Notes: a model not told the origin generated them from the sequence alone. A stretch of 64,000 nt of DNA from Salvator merianae (GCA_003586115.2 QVOM02000116.1:42184197-42248196); one strand, 5' to 3'. Numbered from the stretch's first letter, positions 12,635 to 23,802 are shown. Program-made: numbers and translations.

Positions 12635-12936
12635 TTCATAGTATTTTCTTTCATCGGTTTGGCTAAACAAATGCTCCCATATCTTGGAAGCCGGGTGACA
12701 CTTTATTACTTCCACATATGGCTCTGAAGGGCTGTGATACAAAGGAACACAATGTGCCTAAGCCAACAGGAAGCTTAAAAAAAGAAACATGTCAAAAAGG
12801 CTTGAACAAACTTGTTTGTCTTCCCACCAAGGCTCTTGTCATTCGCTCCAGCAAGCCGGCTGTGGGATTGAAACTTTGGAGCAAAACCAAAGAACAAAAC
12901 TGCTGAGAGAAGTATGAAAAAGAAAAAAAAGAAAAA

Positions 12937-12950
12937 GAGAGGGAGGGAGG

Positions 12951-13019
<69 letters not shown>
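12937..13019. repeat. (GGGA)n/(GA)n microsatellite
   Basis: A GGGAGGGAGGGAGGGA block is followed by about 32 GA dinucleotides. Read on the minus strand it yields serine-leucine repeat frames that are artefacts of the microsatellite. Confidence 0.98.
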
Positions 13020-13020
<1 letters not shown>

Positions 13021-13573
13021 AACTGAACTGTAGAGTTTCCATGTGGCATTTCTGTATTTTTGGTTTGACAAGCCAAATACCTCAAGGGAGTAGCCTCTTT
13101 TCTGTGGTGAAGAGAGATGGCCCAGCCTTCGTCATGGGCAAATTCATGTTCAAAAACAGCACGAGGCTTCAGCCAGTGATTTACAGGTTATTTCCCAATC
13201 AATATGACTGCTTGCCTTTGCTGATCCAGGCCTCACACAGTTCCCAATTTGCTATCATTCTTTTCCTCTCACACAGCTCCCTTTGGTTTTCCTTCCCCTT
13301 CCATTAATCTGGACTGTATCCTTTCTCAAATGTTCCCCCTGCTTTCCCAGACTGTTCTGTTCCCTTTGCAGTCCTATGTACATGAGTCCCTAGTTTTGCT
13401 ATGTGCTAATGTTTTTTCCTAATCTTTTTTTGGATGTTTTATCTGTCCTGCTTCTAAATAGCCAATACATTGGCCTTCAGGTGATGACAGACTCCAGTTT
13501 CCATCTGTCTGCATCTCCAAGGGCTGGCAAGACAGAAGACCAACAGTATTTCAAAAGCAGTCAACAGGCTGTC
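13020..13573. other. Unannotated sequence
   Basis: No gene. There is a pyrimidine-rich stretch between about 13250 and 13345. The frame at 13041-13307 (+) has no recognisable domain. Confidence 0.45.
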
Positions 13574-13804
13574 TAGGGGTGTGTTCAGATATAACAAAAG
13601 GGGTGACTTGGAAGAGCCTCATACCAGACAGTGTGTGGCACTTGTGTTCCCAAGTCTTCTCTAATTCGCCTTTTCTAGCATAGAATGCTTATGAGAAGGG
13701 TGAGGGGCAGGTTGGTGTTTGAACAATCCCATCTTCTAAGTCACCTCTGAGCTGCCTCAGAGATGCTTTTTGTGTGTGTGTGTGTGTGATCACAGTCTAG
13801 GACT
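13574..13804. mobile_element. Foldback MITE (GTGTTCAGATATAACAAAA / GTGATCACAG termini)
   Basis: It starts GTGTGTTCAGATATAACAAAAG and ends with a (TG)n tract plus TGATCACAGTCTAG. The interior AATTCGCCTTTTCTAGCATAGAATG and GGGTGAGGGGCAGGTTGGTG match, in the same orientation, 38348-38558 and, in reverse, 51157-51391. Confidence 0.68.
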
Positions 13805-13997
13805 GAGCCGATGGAAGTAGCAGCACTTCTACAGATAATACATGCAATTTGTCCTCCTCTTTGGTCATTGAACCTTGAGGAACTTATTTCATCTAGGAAG
13901 CAGCAACAACAGTGGTGGGTTCAGTCATGTGGGGTGGAGCTGCTGTTTTGAGTTTAATACAATGCCCTTGAATGAAGTTTCTGTAATATAACATTTA

Positions 13998-14410
13998 GGG
14001 CTTTTCTGCACTCACCTCTCTGTGCTCTGAACCAGTGATTTTGGACCATGGAATGGTGTGATTTGGAACAGCACCATCTACATGATAGTGCTAGTCCAGA
14101 CCAGCCCTTTCCCCAGCCCTGAAGCTCACACAAGCTTTGGGGCCAGCAGTTTGTTGCACCACCAAAATTGGTCCCCTGGTAGTCCCAACATGAAGGTGTG
14201 CCTTCTGCATGCTTCTATGTTCTGTGGCATTGGTCTTTTGGTAGTCCTATTTAAACAGGTCTACCGGTGATCCAGATCAAGGGCTTCTTGATCTGGATCA
14301 TGCTCCATCCTTTGTAAGTGGAGCGTAACAGTGGTGGATGGGGTCTCACGGATCTGTACTAGCATGCAGACTAATGAGAGCCAGAAGCTGACAATGGAAG
14401 CTCCTATTTC
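13998..14410 (+). mobile_element. Harbinger-like MITE (GCACCACCAAAAT family)
   Basis: It starts GGGCTTTTCTGCACTCACC directly after TTA. The interior shares GCACCACCAAAAT with 1574-1960 and TTAAACAGGTCTACCGGTGA with the reverse complement of 29160-29200. A perfect hairpin with 14-bp arms (TGATCCAGATCAAG) and a 5-nt loop lies at 14268-14300. The right end was not fixed. Confidence 0.58.
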
Positions 14411-14857
14411 AGATTAAACATGAGTGCATTAGTTTATCTCGTCTCCAAGGAGCTCAAAGTCATCCTGAGCTTCCCACCCCTTTTTTCCGCTCTTGGCAAA
14501 TGAAAGATGTTAGAAAGAAAGATAGTGACTGATTCAAGTCAAGCTTTATAACTGCTGGGGTAGTTTGAATTTGGGGTCCTATTCTAGCTCATTACTCTAA
14601 CTTTGCTTTCACGTACGTTGTCTGCTCACTATTTTTCAATGCAATTTCTATCAGATCCAGCCATAATTTGAAAGACACCAGGCTGGAGAAGGGTGTTTTA
14701 GGCACTGTTTAAAAGGGCAATCCTGACAGGGATGATGCTAGCAGCAGCAGTTTTAAATTTTTCCCACTTCAGGTTGGAAAAAAGAGTCCCTGTCACCAGG
14801 AATGAGGGTTATATTTTAAATATATATTTAGGTTATTGTATATATTTTGTGACTTGC
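14411..14857. other. Unannotated sequence
   Basis: No gene or identifiable element. AT-rich TTTTAAATATATATTTAGG sequence directly precedes the duplicated segment at 14858. Confidence 0.45.
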
Positions 14858-14914
14858 CCTGGGATCTGCAGCTTGCTCCCTGTATGGCTGTGTATAACCA
14901 TATTTGTTAATCAG
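14858..14914. repeat. 57-bp sequence, second copy
   Basis: This copy of 12578-12634 lies 2.28 kb downstream in the same orientation. It has lost CpGs by transition (for example CTGCGTGG to CTGTATGG), consistent with a non-functional, methylation-decayed copy. The U2-like fragment follows after seven bases. Confidence 0.75.
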
Positions 14915-14921
14915 GATATAA

Positions 14922-14955
14922 ATGCTTGGCCTTTTGGCTGAGATCAGCTGTACTA
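14922..14955 (+). pseudogene. U2 snRNA 5'-end fragment (pseudogene)
   Basis: ATGCTTGGCCTTTTGGCTGA followed by GATCAGCTGTACTA matches the 5' end of vertebrate U2 snRNA (ATCGCTTCTCGGCCTTTTGG, then CTAAGATCAAGTGTAGTA). The match includes the invariant GGCCTTTTGGCT and AGATCA, with a 3-nt gap and a few substitutions. The homology ends before the branch-site recognition region, so no functional U2 is present. Small-RNA fragments of this kind are typically left by LINE-mediated retroposition. Confidence 0.6.
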
Positions 14956-14964
14956 GCGATAATA

Positions 14965-15042
14965 CTAATACTGTACTCATACCAATACCAATGCCAATGC
15001 CAACGCCAATACCCATACCCATACCCATACCAATACCATGAT
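14965..15042. repeat. Imperfect (CCAATA/CCAATG/CCCATA)n minisatellite
   Basis: Hexamer units ACCAAT, GCCAAT, GCCAAC and ACCCAT alternate for about 13 copies. Read on the minus strand they give a Gly-Met/Ile-Gly repeat frame that is an artefact. Confidence 0.9.
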
Positions 15043-15439
15043 TAGTTTGCACCAGTTTTTGAGCAGATGTAGTAAATCTTTATTGCAGTCAGAGACCAGA
15101 ATTAAGAGCAGATGCAAATTTGCTTGGGGTCCCTCACCCGTATATTGCCTGAATCAATATTCCTGGCTGATTTGCCCCTGATGTGCCACAGATTCATAGC
15201 AATGGCAGACAGAGTTATAGGCCAGTGACGTGGCTGAATGTGGGATCTTCCACACTGATTTCCCTGTATCCACAACAGCACTTTGTACCTAGCTAATGAA
15301 ATCTATGTATTCACACACTTTCACTTTCTGGATTCAAATTACATTAGATTGACAAAAAGCACTCCTCAGGTGTGGGGGTAGAAGGGGCTTCAAGGGCTGA
15401 GGATCCTGCCAGCACTCTGTGCTATGGACAAAAAGACAT
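15043..15439. other. Unannotated sequence
   Basis: No gene. The last part may be additional decayed L1 sequence upstream of the recognisable L1 tail. Confidence 0.4.
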
Positions 15440-16105
15440 GGTCCCAAGAGGTACATATTTCCACCGTTGGTGGGAATGTGATATTATAAAATTATTTTGG
15501 ATAGTTATTCAGAATGAAATTAGTGATATTTTAAATTTAAATTTGAATTTATCACCTGAACTAGTTTTATTTGAAGTGACATCAGGGTGAATAAGGGAGG
15601 AAAAACAGTATTTATTTGCTCAGATGATACTTGCAGCACAATCAACAATTGTATTGGGATGGAGGAAAAGTACTAAATGGACATTAGGTAACTGGTATAG
15701 GTATTTAATGGAACAATATAGATTTGATAAAATGCAGGAAATAAAATTTAAATGTCAAGGTATGAAATTGCTTTCTAAAACAGAGGAAAAATTGACAGAT
15801 TTATTGCATTTTTCAACGGGACCCCAAGTGCCGGATGAAATAAGAGAAGAAATAATAAGACTAACTCTTTGGTCCAGCTAAAATGAAGGAGAAAGAAGAT
15901 GGAAGAAGTAATCTAAAGTTGTCAACCAGTGTGCATAAGGGGTAGTTAGGTAGAGTGGTGGTGGTGGGTAGTTATTGGGTTTGTGTGAAGGTTTGTTTGC
16001 CTCTTTTTCAATGTATATTCTTTTGGGGGGGAGCACTGCATGTTTTATTTCTTTTTGTTGTTATAATTTGTTAATAGATATATTAATAAATAAAAAGAAG
16101 AAGGA
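15440..16105 (+). mobile_element. L1 LINE, 5'-truncated ORF2 C-terminus and 3' UTR
   Basis: The plus strand encodes YFHRWWECDIIKLFW, the conserved C-terminal 'HxxWxC...FW' region of L1 ORF2. After a short frame disruption (stop near 15590) follows LAAQSTIVLGWRKSTKW, ending at a TAA near 15881. A 3' UTR of about 200 bp containing TTTTGGGGGGGAG then ends in TTAATAAATAAAAAGAAG, the A-rich tail. Only about the last 150 codons remain, broken by stops, so it cannot be mobile. Confidence 0.85.
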
Positions 16106-16111
16106 AGGCAC

Positions 16112-16436
16112 AGTCCCTCAGGATGGTGCTAGTTGAGATATAGGCGTGTGGCGACTGCTTAGCACGATGCACCAAAGGAAACCATACTTGAAAACCACAC
16201 CTAGGAATGTAACAACAGGAGAGCAATTTAAATTGGTCTCCTGGGCATTCCCTGCCTATGTACCATGCCAGCCACCACCATGCAAACAGGCAGTGGAGGC
16301 TGGAGCAGACTATGTGGCATTGTGAAGCACAGCACCATTTTTCCAGGTTCCAGAAATGGCCCACTTATGTTACTGTTTCAGAGCGTGCCATGGAATTCCT
16401 CTAGCTTGCAGCTTCAAAGTTACCTCCTCCGAAATC
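16112..16436 (+). repeat. Unclassified interspersed repeat, copy A
   Basis: ACCACCATGCAAACAGGCAG, GGCTGGAGCAGACTATG and a CCAGGTTCCAGAAATG block are shared with 35880-36140 and 51510-51790 at roughly 65-75% by eye. The copy abuts the L1 A-tail on the left and is invaded by the hAT element at 16445 on the right. No termini or RNA polymerase III boxes were recognised. Confidence 0.5.
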
Positions 16437-17009
16437 CTCACCACTAGGGATGTGCACGAAGGCACTTTTCCCTTTTCGCTTCGCAGGAATGCGAAGCTCC
16501 TAGGCTTTGTTTTCGTGCGAAAAAATACGCGTGAAAACGAAGCCCTTTGTTTTCGCGGCGAAGATTTTCGCCACGAACAGAAACAGAGAAATCAAGGCAA
16601 AGGGAAGACCTTCACCTTGATTTCTCTGCTTCCGATAGCGCTCGCCTCTCTCTCATTCCCCCCCCCCAGTCTGTCAGTGTAATGACAGACTGGGGGGGGG
16701 AATGAGAGAGCGGTGAGCGCCATCGGAAGTGGAGAAATCAAGGCGAAGGTCTTCCCTTCGCCTTGATTGCTCCGTTTCCGATGGCGCAGTGCTCTCTCTC
16801 ACTCCCACCCCAGTCTGTCATTACACTGACAGACTGGGGTGGGAGTGAGAGAGAGGCGAGCGCCTAAAAAGAGGGAGCTCACGGCAAATGGCGAAGGTCT
16901 CGAAAGTCGCCAGCACCTTCACCATTCACATTCGCGAGCCCCTTTGGGCTTCAATTTTCGTGCGAAGATCGAAATGCACGAAGCTTTCGTGCACACCCCT
17001 ACTCACCAC
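16437..17009. mobile_element. hAT-like foldback element with exact 8-bp TSD and hairpin cassettes
   Basis: The element proper is 16445-17001 (557 bp), flanked by CTCACCAC on both sides. The termini are TAGGGATGTGCACGAAG and TTTCGTGCACACCCCTA. The interior is GC- and CpG-rich and consists of successive hairpins. One at 16792-16855 has perfect 29-bp arms and a TTACAC loop; another centred at 16677-16682 has a GTGTAA loop. Between them is an AATCAAGGCGAAGG/CCTTCGCCTTGATT stem. No transposase is encoded; the frames crossing it are by-products of the palindromes. Confidence 0.93.
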
Positions 17010-17479
17010 TACAAGTTGAAATTTCACTTGCAGCAACACTATGGGAGCCACAGACAGGCACACAATATGTGCCTGCCACGTCTTTTACTTCCACACTAAC
17101 CTGAGCTTCTTTCAAAGTTCTTGGCATTAAACACTCCACTCACTAGAACTAGGTCTGTGTCCCTCACAGTTTTAGCAAGAGCACTGAGCCAGAGCAAGCA
17201 CTTTTTAAGCTGGTCCTCTCAACTCACAAGACACTCCTGCAGGTGTGGTAGTGGGGGGCTGGGTGGGGTGACTGTTTCCATTGGAAAACTCCTGTGGTTC
17301 AATGTACAGCTTGGGTAGACCTAAAGAAACCTTCCAATTGGAGCATTTTCTCCCCCAAACTGGAGGCTGCAACAACTTGTCACTTCTTGGCAAAGGTTAG
17401 AAAGACATGGTCCATTTCTCCACCCCCTCCCCCATACACTTGAGAATCTGTAGGTCCCTTTCTAAGCCTTTCCTAGGAC
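17010..17479. other. Unannotated sequence
   Basis: No gene; the flank right of the hAT element may continue the unclassified repeat. No further structure was recognised. Confidence 0.4.
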
Positions 17480-17830
17480 AGACTCTAAAGAAAAACGATT
17501 TGTTACTTTTGCCCCTACTCGAAGCCTCAGCCATCTCTTTTAATTCTAGACCTTCCTGTAATTAAGAAGCATAGGTGAAAAAGTAACGTTTTAATAGGTT
17601 TTGCAGCAGCTGCGAAATATTTTCCTTTGCCGTGATGAGTAAGTGGAAAGTCTTTCCACATGCTGTTACCATTCTTCTGGAATACGGAGAATTAAGAAAT
17701 GAATCAAGAGGCAAGCACAAATCCTCTGTGTCTGCAGGGAACTTACACATTTTGGAATCACTCTCTGTGTTCAAAGTAATCATGATGAACTTGAGGAGAT
17801 GGGAGCAGTTCTTGAAGTTGACTATAAAAG
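17480..17830. promoter_or_regulatory. Candidate conserved non-coding block
   Basis: Repeat-free sequence with retained CpGs, CTGTAATTAAG (a homeodomain-type site), GCAGCAGCTGCG (E-box) and overlapping frames on both strands that match no family. It looks more 'unique' than its surroundings, but there is no direct proof of conservation. Confidence 0.2.
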
Positions 17831-18841
17831 GTCCTTGTGGTCTGATTTGACCACTTTGTTTACCTGTGGTAAATAGTTTTGTGGTAAACTGTTGATCAGA
17901 TCATTCCAGCTACAGATGTCAAACACCAGATGCCAAAGTCTCTCTCCATAAGGTTGAGCAGGGTTTAGTTGTGGTAAATCTGTGGCTGGTTTGTTCTACA
18001 TTGGTATTTGGGGGTGTAGATGTTATAAGAATCTGAACTGTTGTGAATAGAACTGCAGCCCAGTACTAGTAAATTCTCCTAGTAAATTTCGGCAAACAAT
18101 CAGCAAAGAAACCAAGCTCCAACTTCCAAAAGTAGAGGAAAAAAGCACATTGGGGGGCAAAAGTATTTTCAGGCAAAATCACTTATATTGTTAGGAGAGA
18201 TAGATGTGTTGTTTCAAAGGAAAGCCTTGTACTTTATTAGCCAATATTTCCAATCCATTAGTCATTGCCTTGGATCAAGTTAAAGTCATTCCAAGACAGA
18301 TTTATGTGCAGCCCATGAAACAAACAGTGGGGATTCTTCCGCTTCTTAGCTGTTTAATGTCTGTTAGCTTTAAAACAGTGGGATGAATACATGTGTATGC
18401 ACTGAACATTTTCTGATAGCTTTGTGTCATTGACAGCAGTGGCAAAACTATAATGTTTGCTTTAGATAGCTCTTGACTCATTTGTTCCAGAAGTGAGCGT
18501 TTTCCACACTTCATGTTTCTCCACCGATGTCATCTAATCACCTTTGTCTTGTAGAAGTCAGTTTCTTCTGTCCCTCCCCCTGCATAAAATGAATGTTTCT
18601 TGTTCCTATTTCTTTATTCAGGGAAGAGCTTCCAATCTTCTCTTGAAAAATGAAGGAAAGTTTTCTTTTCTTTTGTTTTTTTTTAAATAACCCTGGAGAA
18701 TTTTCATATATCCCAGAAGATTTGCCTCTGCAAGGTTTATTTTGGTTCTTCGTCTACCTGATTCCTCTTGTCAATATTCTGTGAAACTAGCTGGGTAAGC
18801 TCAAAAGCCAGGGTCTCTTGGCATATCACATATCCTCCAGA
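17831..18841. other. Unannotated AT-rich sequence
   Basis: No gene. It contains GTGGTAAA repeated several times between 17868 and 17971 (GTGGTAAATAG, GTGGTAAACTG, GTGGTAAATCT) and a TTTTCTTTTCTTTTGTTTTT tract at 18661-18683. Confidence 0.45.
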
Positions 18842-19064
18842 GTATCAGCTAGAGATGTGCAAATTCAGTTTGAATTCAAACAATTTGAATTGAAGTGTTT
18901 GGCTTGAGCTAGTTCAGTTTGAATGAAACCATCCCCTGTTTGAAAATGACTGGTTTGGTTCAAACTGAACCAGGGTTGCTCAGTGAAACATAACAGTTCA
19001 AACCATTTGAGTTTGACTGCATCTTACCTTTTAAACAGGGCTTTTCAATGTATTTCCATTTTAA

Positions 19065-19103
<39 letters not shown>

Positions 19104-19235
19104 AAACTTCAAACTATTCACAAACCGTTCAAGAATGGTTTGACCCTAGTTCTGGACTGAACCAAACTCAGGGAGGTTAGGTTCAATTTGAAGCGAACCT
19201 TAGAATCCAAGTTTGTGCACATCTCTAATATCAAA
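18842..19235. mobile_element. hAT-like non-autonomous element with partial 8-bp TSD
   Basis: The element is 18850-19227. The termini TAGAGATGTGCAAATTC and GTTTGTGCACATCTCTA pair as inverted repeats. The flanks GTATCAGC and ATATCAAA agree at five of eight positions around TATCA. The interior has multiple TTTGAA/TTCAAA and GGTTCAA motifs, plus an internal (TAAA)n tract at 19062-19105. Confidence 0.8.
19062..19105. repeat. (AAAT)n microsatellite inside hAT element
   Basis: About ten tandem AAAT units lie within the transposon interior; expansion presumably followed insertion. Confidence 0.95.
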
Positions 19236-20265
19236 GCCATGTAATTGTTGCCTTTTATACATTACCTGTCTTCTAAAAAGCAAATAGATTCAGGTGAGTG
19301 GTAGCTTATGTGGGGGAGAATGATGCAGCAATTTACTTGAATAAAGCATGTAAACGTGAAGGATCTGGTTGTGTACCATCCACACAACCGCTCTTGGGCA
19401 TCTTTTGGGCATCTGCAGAGCCAAGTGAACAAATTGTGCTGCCCCCATTTGGTCCCCAATAGTGTGCCCTATCAACAAGCTGGGTTTAAGTAGGCCTTGT
19501 GGGAACTGAGTCCTGGCTGCCATGTAGACTTGATGGCTGAAAATGTGGCTGATATCTCTACCATAGACCAAAAATGTGGCACAATTTCATCTGTACTTCT
19601 GGCCTGTGGTTGTGATCCTAACTATGATTTGGCTGAAGTGAGTAGCACTTTGTCCCCAGCAGTATTTGTGCAGAGCTCTGGGATGACCCACACACTATGG
19701 CTCAGATTTTGTCCTTGTATGGATATTGCCTTTGCCATTTTAATGGAACATCTCTCTTCACAGTTGCTTTTCAAGTTTGCAGACATTGCTTACAAATGAT
19801 GCTTTACTGCAAGGATTTCCTGAATATACAGTGACAGCCCTGACGTTGCTGCCTGATATAAGGAATGTTGGTATCTTGGCATGTATGTACAATTTGTTCG
19901 TCTCTAAACTGTAAAGCATTCCACATGTGGAGGGGCCTACTCACACTTTCCACTTTAGAATGGGATAAGGCCTAAGATTTCACGCTATCCAGCATCTTCC
20001 CTTCTACAGGGCTAAACAGTCTTTAGGATGTCCACAAGAATTTTTTTTTTTTAAAAAAAATGTTTCTTAAATGGGAGTAAAAAAAACACACATGCTTTGA
20101 GCTTACAGAATTCCTATCTGGCCATTGATGGTTTTGCATAACTGATATAAAGATGCATATATTCTGCCTAAAAGGCACAAAGAGATCTGCAAGTAATGTA
20201 GTTGTAGGTTGGATCAGGAAAAAACAGCTGAATTGGTGTTTTAACCCTTTCCTTATACACTCTCT
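19236..20265. other. Unannotated sequence
   Basis: No gene. A frame at 19497-19799 (+, 100 codons) has no recognisable domain and is crossed by minus-strand frames. TTTTTTTTTTTTAAAAAAAA occurs at 20042-20061. Confidence 0.45.
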
Positions 20266-20571
20266 TGTGTGGTTAAGGATGTGAATGAAGTGAAATGTAG
20301 ATTTTGGTTTGAATCAAACCAGCTTGGTCTGGGTTCAATTTGAACTTTTTTTTCCTGAATAACGGGTGCTTCGGTTCACATGTGAGCCAAGCAAATCACC
20401 CTTGGTTTGCTATGGTTCACTTGGTTTATTAGAATATTCATTGGTTCAGGTTTGATTCAAACAGTGGTTTTTTTTAACAAGATGGTTCAGTTCACGTGCG
20501 ACCATGTGAAACACCAGTTTGCTGCAAACTGCAAACTGATTGAGCCAGTTTTGCACATCCCTATGTGTGGC
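20266..20571. mobile_element. hAT-like non-autonomous element with 7/8 TSD
   Basis: The element is 20274-20563 (290 bp), flanked by TGTGTGGT and TGTGTGGC. The termini are TAAGGATGTG and TTTTGCACATCCCTA. The interior aligns closely with 5995-6298 (GGTTCACATGTGAGCCAAGC, TGTGAAACACCAGTTTGCTG), making these two the same subfamily. Confidence 0.9.
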
Positions 20572-22960
20572 ACATAAGGCCAGCATGAGACTTTGGTGTT
20601 TGTGGAAGGGAGGAAGTCAAAGATGTCTTGCCTGAAGCTTACAAGTCTGTGTCTGGGGATCATGTCAGATTTGCATGAAAGAAGCATTATTTTTATTTAT
20701 TTAACTTGCATGTTCGATCCTTGTGTAACACAGTTTTACACAGTTTGTAAAAGGCGGTCTGCTTTGTATAACACCTTTTAAGTTATTGTTATAGAGCATG
20801 GGTTTGCTTTTACATGGCTGACACCAGGGGGCTTAATGTGTTCTAGAAAACCTTTGTTGTTATTATTTGGCATCTGAATGATCATTGACTTATCCTGGTA
20901 GACTGAGCTCCTCCTCCATATCAACAGTAATACACCAGTATATTGGGTCCCTTCTCTGCAGCACCATTGGCTTATCGATAACCAAGGCCTTCACTCCATA
21001 ATACCTATCTGACATTCATCACATTGTTGGCAAGTAGGGATAGGTCATCTCCCTCTAGATCCACCCCACAGAGGAGAACACAAGGACTTGGTTTGTTACT
21101 TTAAAGGGCTTGATTAATCCTATGTATTGTCCCACCCTCTCATCCACCTATCTATGGAGATCATGTGAAGGAGTTCCTGGTTAGTTTCTGCTTAATCAAA
21201 TTCTGTCAGTGAATTTACTGATGTTTTATCTTTGTTTTAACTGCTATTGGTTGAACATTCTGTTGGTCAACTGTCAAAACTGCTGTCAGTGCTCTGATTG
21301 GACAACTGATTGAACATTCCATCAAATAAGCATGGTGAGGTGTGGTAAGGGTGATAAACTCTGCCCTCCTGGCTTATGTAGTTTTGTATGGCACAACTAT
21401 TCCCATTGCTGAAGAATTTGTAAAACACTTGGGGAGCTATTTTCCTCACATTTCTTGCTTTCAGGTAAAATTACATCACCGATACCAAGTTCATATGGGA
21501 ACAGCACAACAATGGAAGGATCTGATCTTTATGTTCCTGTGCTACTTCAGTGCTTTTTTCTTTTCTTCTTAAAAATCATCTGAAATAACCTAAAGCAGGA
21601 TAGAGTTTGTCTAAGGACATGACCTATTCAAGCAAAACCACTCAGAAATAGAGCTGTACCAGAGAGGGCTAAAAGTAAGGGCTGAAGGTTTTCTCTTTAA
21701 CCTTTTACCTGAAGTTCCTCTTGCTATAAAGAATTTGCTTGTTATTAGTGGGAAACAGTGGGAGAGACTTTTCGTTAATTGCTTAAGGTAGGGATTGAGC
21801 CAAGAATGGTCAGCAGTTAGAGCCTGGAAAGATTTGGTGGAAAACTAGTATGAATTTTCAGAACTTGAGAATGTTGAGGTTTGGCTCAGCCCTGTTTATA
21901 GGCAGCTCAAGATATCCTACTGACTGATGCAGAATAGTGATACTGCTGAGCTGACATTGCTTATTTTCTGAGTCCACAAGAGAATTAAGTGAATAGGTAT
22001 ATCTCTATTTCACCTGCCTCATGAGGATACTTTCACAAAAAATAACAAAAAAAATGTTATATGCATTGAAAAGCAAACAGTCAAGAAGAATTCTGGAAGG
22101 AAGTCAACAAGATGAGCTATTGGCATTTGCATACATCGTGAACACTGCTTCATGAGCACATGCAAACACATTAAATGGAGACACCTTTCATGTGCCAAGA
22201 TACATAAACAATTCAGAGTAAACCCACGAAGGATCTACAGATTTCCTATGTGTCTTGGCGCAAAGAGTACCTTTGCAGGAGAAAGATTTGGAGAATAGGA
22301 AATGTCAGCCCTTCTGTGCAAGTTTTTCCTCTTGGCATTTTGGAAATGAGAAAAAAAAAGGATAATAGTAGAGGAGCTAGTGCTGCTCAAAGGAAATAGC
22401 TTCGTAGTGTGGTCAGATGACGCACTGAGTTAGGTCTGCAAAGTAAAAACAAAAGATGTCAATGAAAATGATGAGGGTTGCTGTTTATCAAGGAATAAAG
22501 GTTGAACTTGTGGCCTTTCAGTGGACTCTAGCCCAGAAACAGATGGAAAGTGCAGATGCCTATGGGAAAAGGACACTATGGCTCCACTTGTCTTCCAAGG
22601 CATCTGCTGGGAGGTGGTTGTTATTGCAGCTTGCCCATGGCCAGGCCATAGTATCTCCCTGTCCCCTTTGTCACTGGACCAAGGTGCTTCTCATGCCCTG
22701 ACCTTAAGACATCCTTCCTGGATATTGGGGCATTAGTACCTCCACTCAGATGTTTTGCAGGGGGGAGGAGTGAAATAGTAGCCTACATTGCGGAAGAGTT
22801 CATCCTCCCTTCCCATCCAGTTATTTTCTGCACATTATGCGTCTTTGGGGGGCTGGGAAAAGTTTTGTGGACCACAGACCTTTTAGAGGTTCACTAGGCC
22901 TGATGCACCCAGTACTTAATGCCAAGGAGGAAGGAGAAGGAGAAATCTGACATGCAGGGA
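20572..22960. other. Unannotated sequence
   Basis: No gene. A weaker CTCF-like string ACACCAGGGGGCTT (11 of 14 positions) lies at 20821-20834. No LINE, SINE or DNA transposon termini were recognised in this 2.4 kb, so it is among the more repeat-poor parts of the window. Confidence 0.45.
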
Positions 22961-23802
22961 TATGGATCCTGCAACTTTCCAGTTATGGTTGGATTGACTC
23001 CCATCATTCCTGACCACACAGATTCTTTTAGTTCTGCTGTTTGTTTTATCATATGGATTATGCCATTAACATACAAGGTTACTTTGTATCCGATTAGATT
23101 ATGACTTCCCCAAAAAGACTGATGTGATTTACCCTGTATGAAAATCATTCTCCATGGTATCAGACAGAGGTTTAGGTCATTATTCCTGTGGAACTGAATC
23201 ACCAGGAATTGAACTTGAAATCTGCCTACATGCACTACTGATGTAGATTAGCTGGGGCTACAGTCAGTTTACAAGAAGAAATGGCCCCAAAATTTGCTAC
23301 AGTTTTTATTTGGCCAGATTTTGCAAAAGTAGAGATATTTGAAAGGTACCCTTCCCTTATGTACACACAACAAAAACAAGAGATTCTACTGCTTTTTGAC
23401 GCCAAATAATATATTCAAAATGGATGGAATGATGAAAATTAAATTACTAGATTTTGCTGCTACACTCACAATTGTAACAGCAATAGAATGCCAAGTATTG
23501 AACTTGTCTCAAGGTGATTCCACACTGGCCAGTATATTGGACCAGCAAATGCACTAGGAACCTCCCTTCTGCATGCTGGTATGGTCTAAGGCGGGCTTCT
23601 AGAATGCTTGCTAATCTGTTATAGCAGCCAGTATGGAATCACCCTAGTTTTGTTGAGGGATATTTGTGTTCATATGCAGAAGCAAAAACGTCAGAAATGC
23701 TGGGATTCTTCTGAGACTTCACAGGCTTGTTTTGGCCTAAACCATTGTTGGACAAGTAGACTCTAGTTCAAGAAAACTTAGATTGCAATAAATGTATTGA
23801 TA
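22961..23802. other. Mostly unannotated; small CCCATCATTCC-type fragment
   Basis: TTGACTCCCATCATTCCTGA at about 22993-23012 resembles the ACTACAACTCCCATCATCC core of a widespread reptilian foldback repeat (see 40014), but its termini are missing. The rest shows nothing recognisable. Confidence 0.4.

Larger units (their letters stand above)
12206..12720. promoter_or_regulatory. Candidate conserved non-coding block
   Basis: This 0.5-kb stretch is free of recognisable repeats, retains several CpGs and has balanced composition. It starts with a CTCF-like motif and contains the source-like copy of a sequence duplicated at 14858. Opposing open frames of about 60-110 codons cross it but show no protein family. 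The regulatory assignment is inference only; no alignment was possible. Confidence 0.25.

Noticed and set aside
12775..13085. Minus-strand frames rich in Ser-Leu repeats
   Set aside because: They are pure translations of the (GA)n microsatellite in several phases.
14922..14955. An intact U2 snRNA gene
   Set aside because: Only about 34 nt of the 5' end match, with a 3-nt gap; the branch-site recognition and Sm regions are missing.
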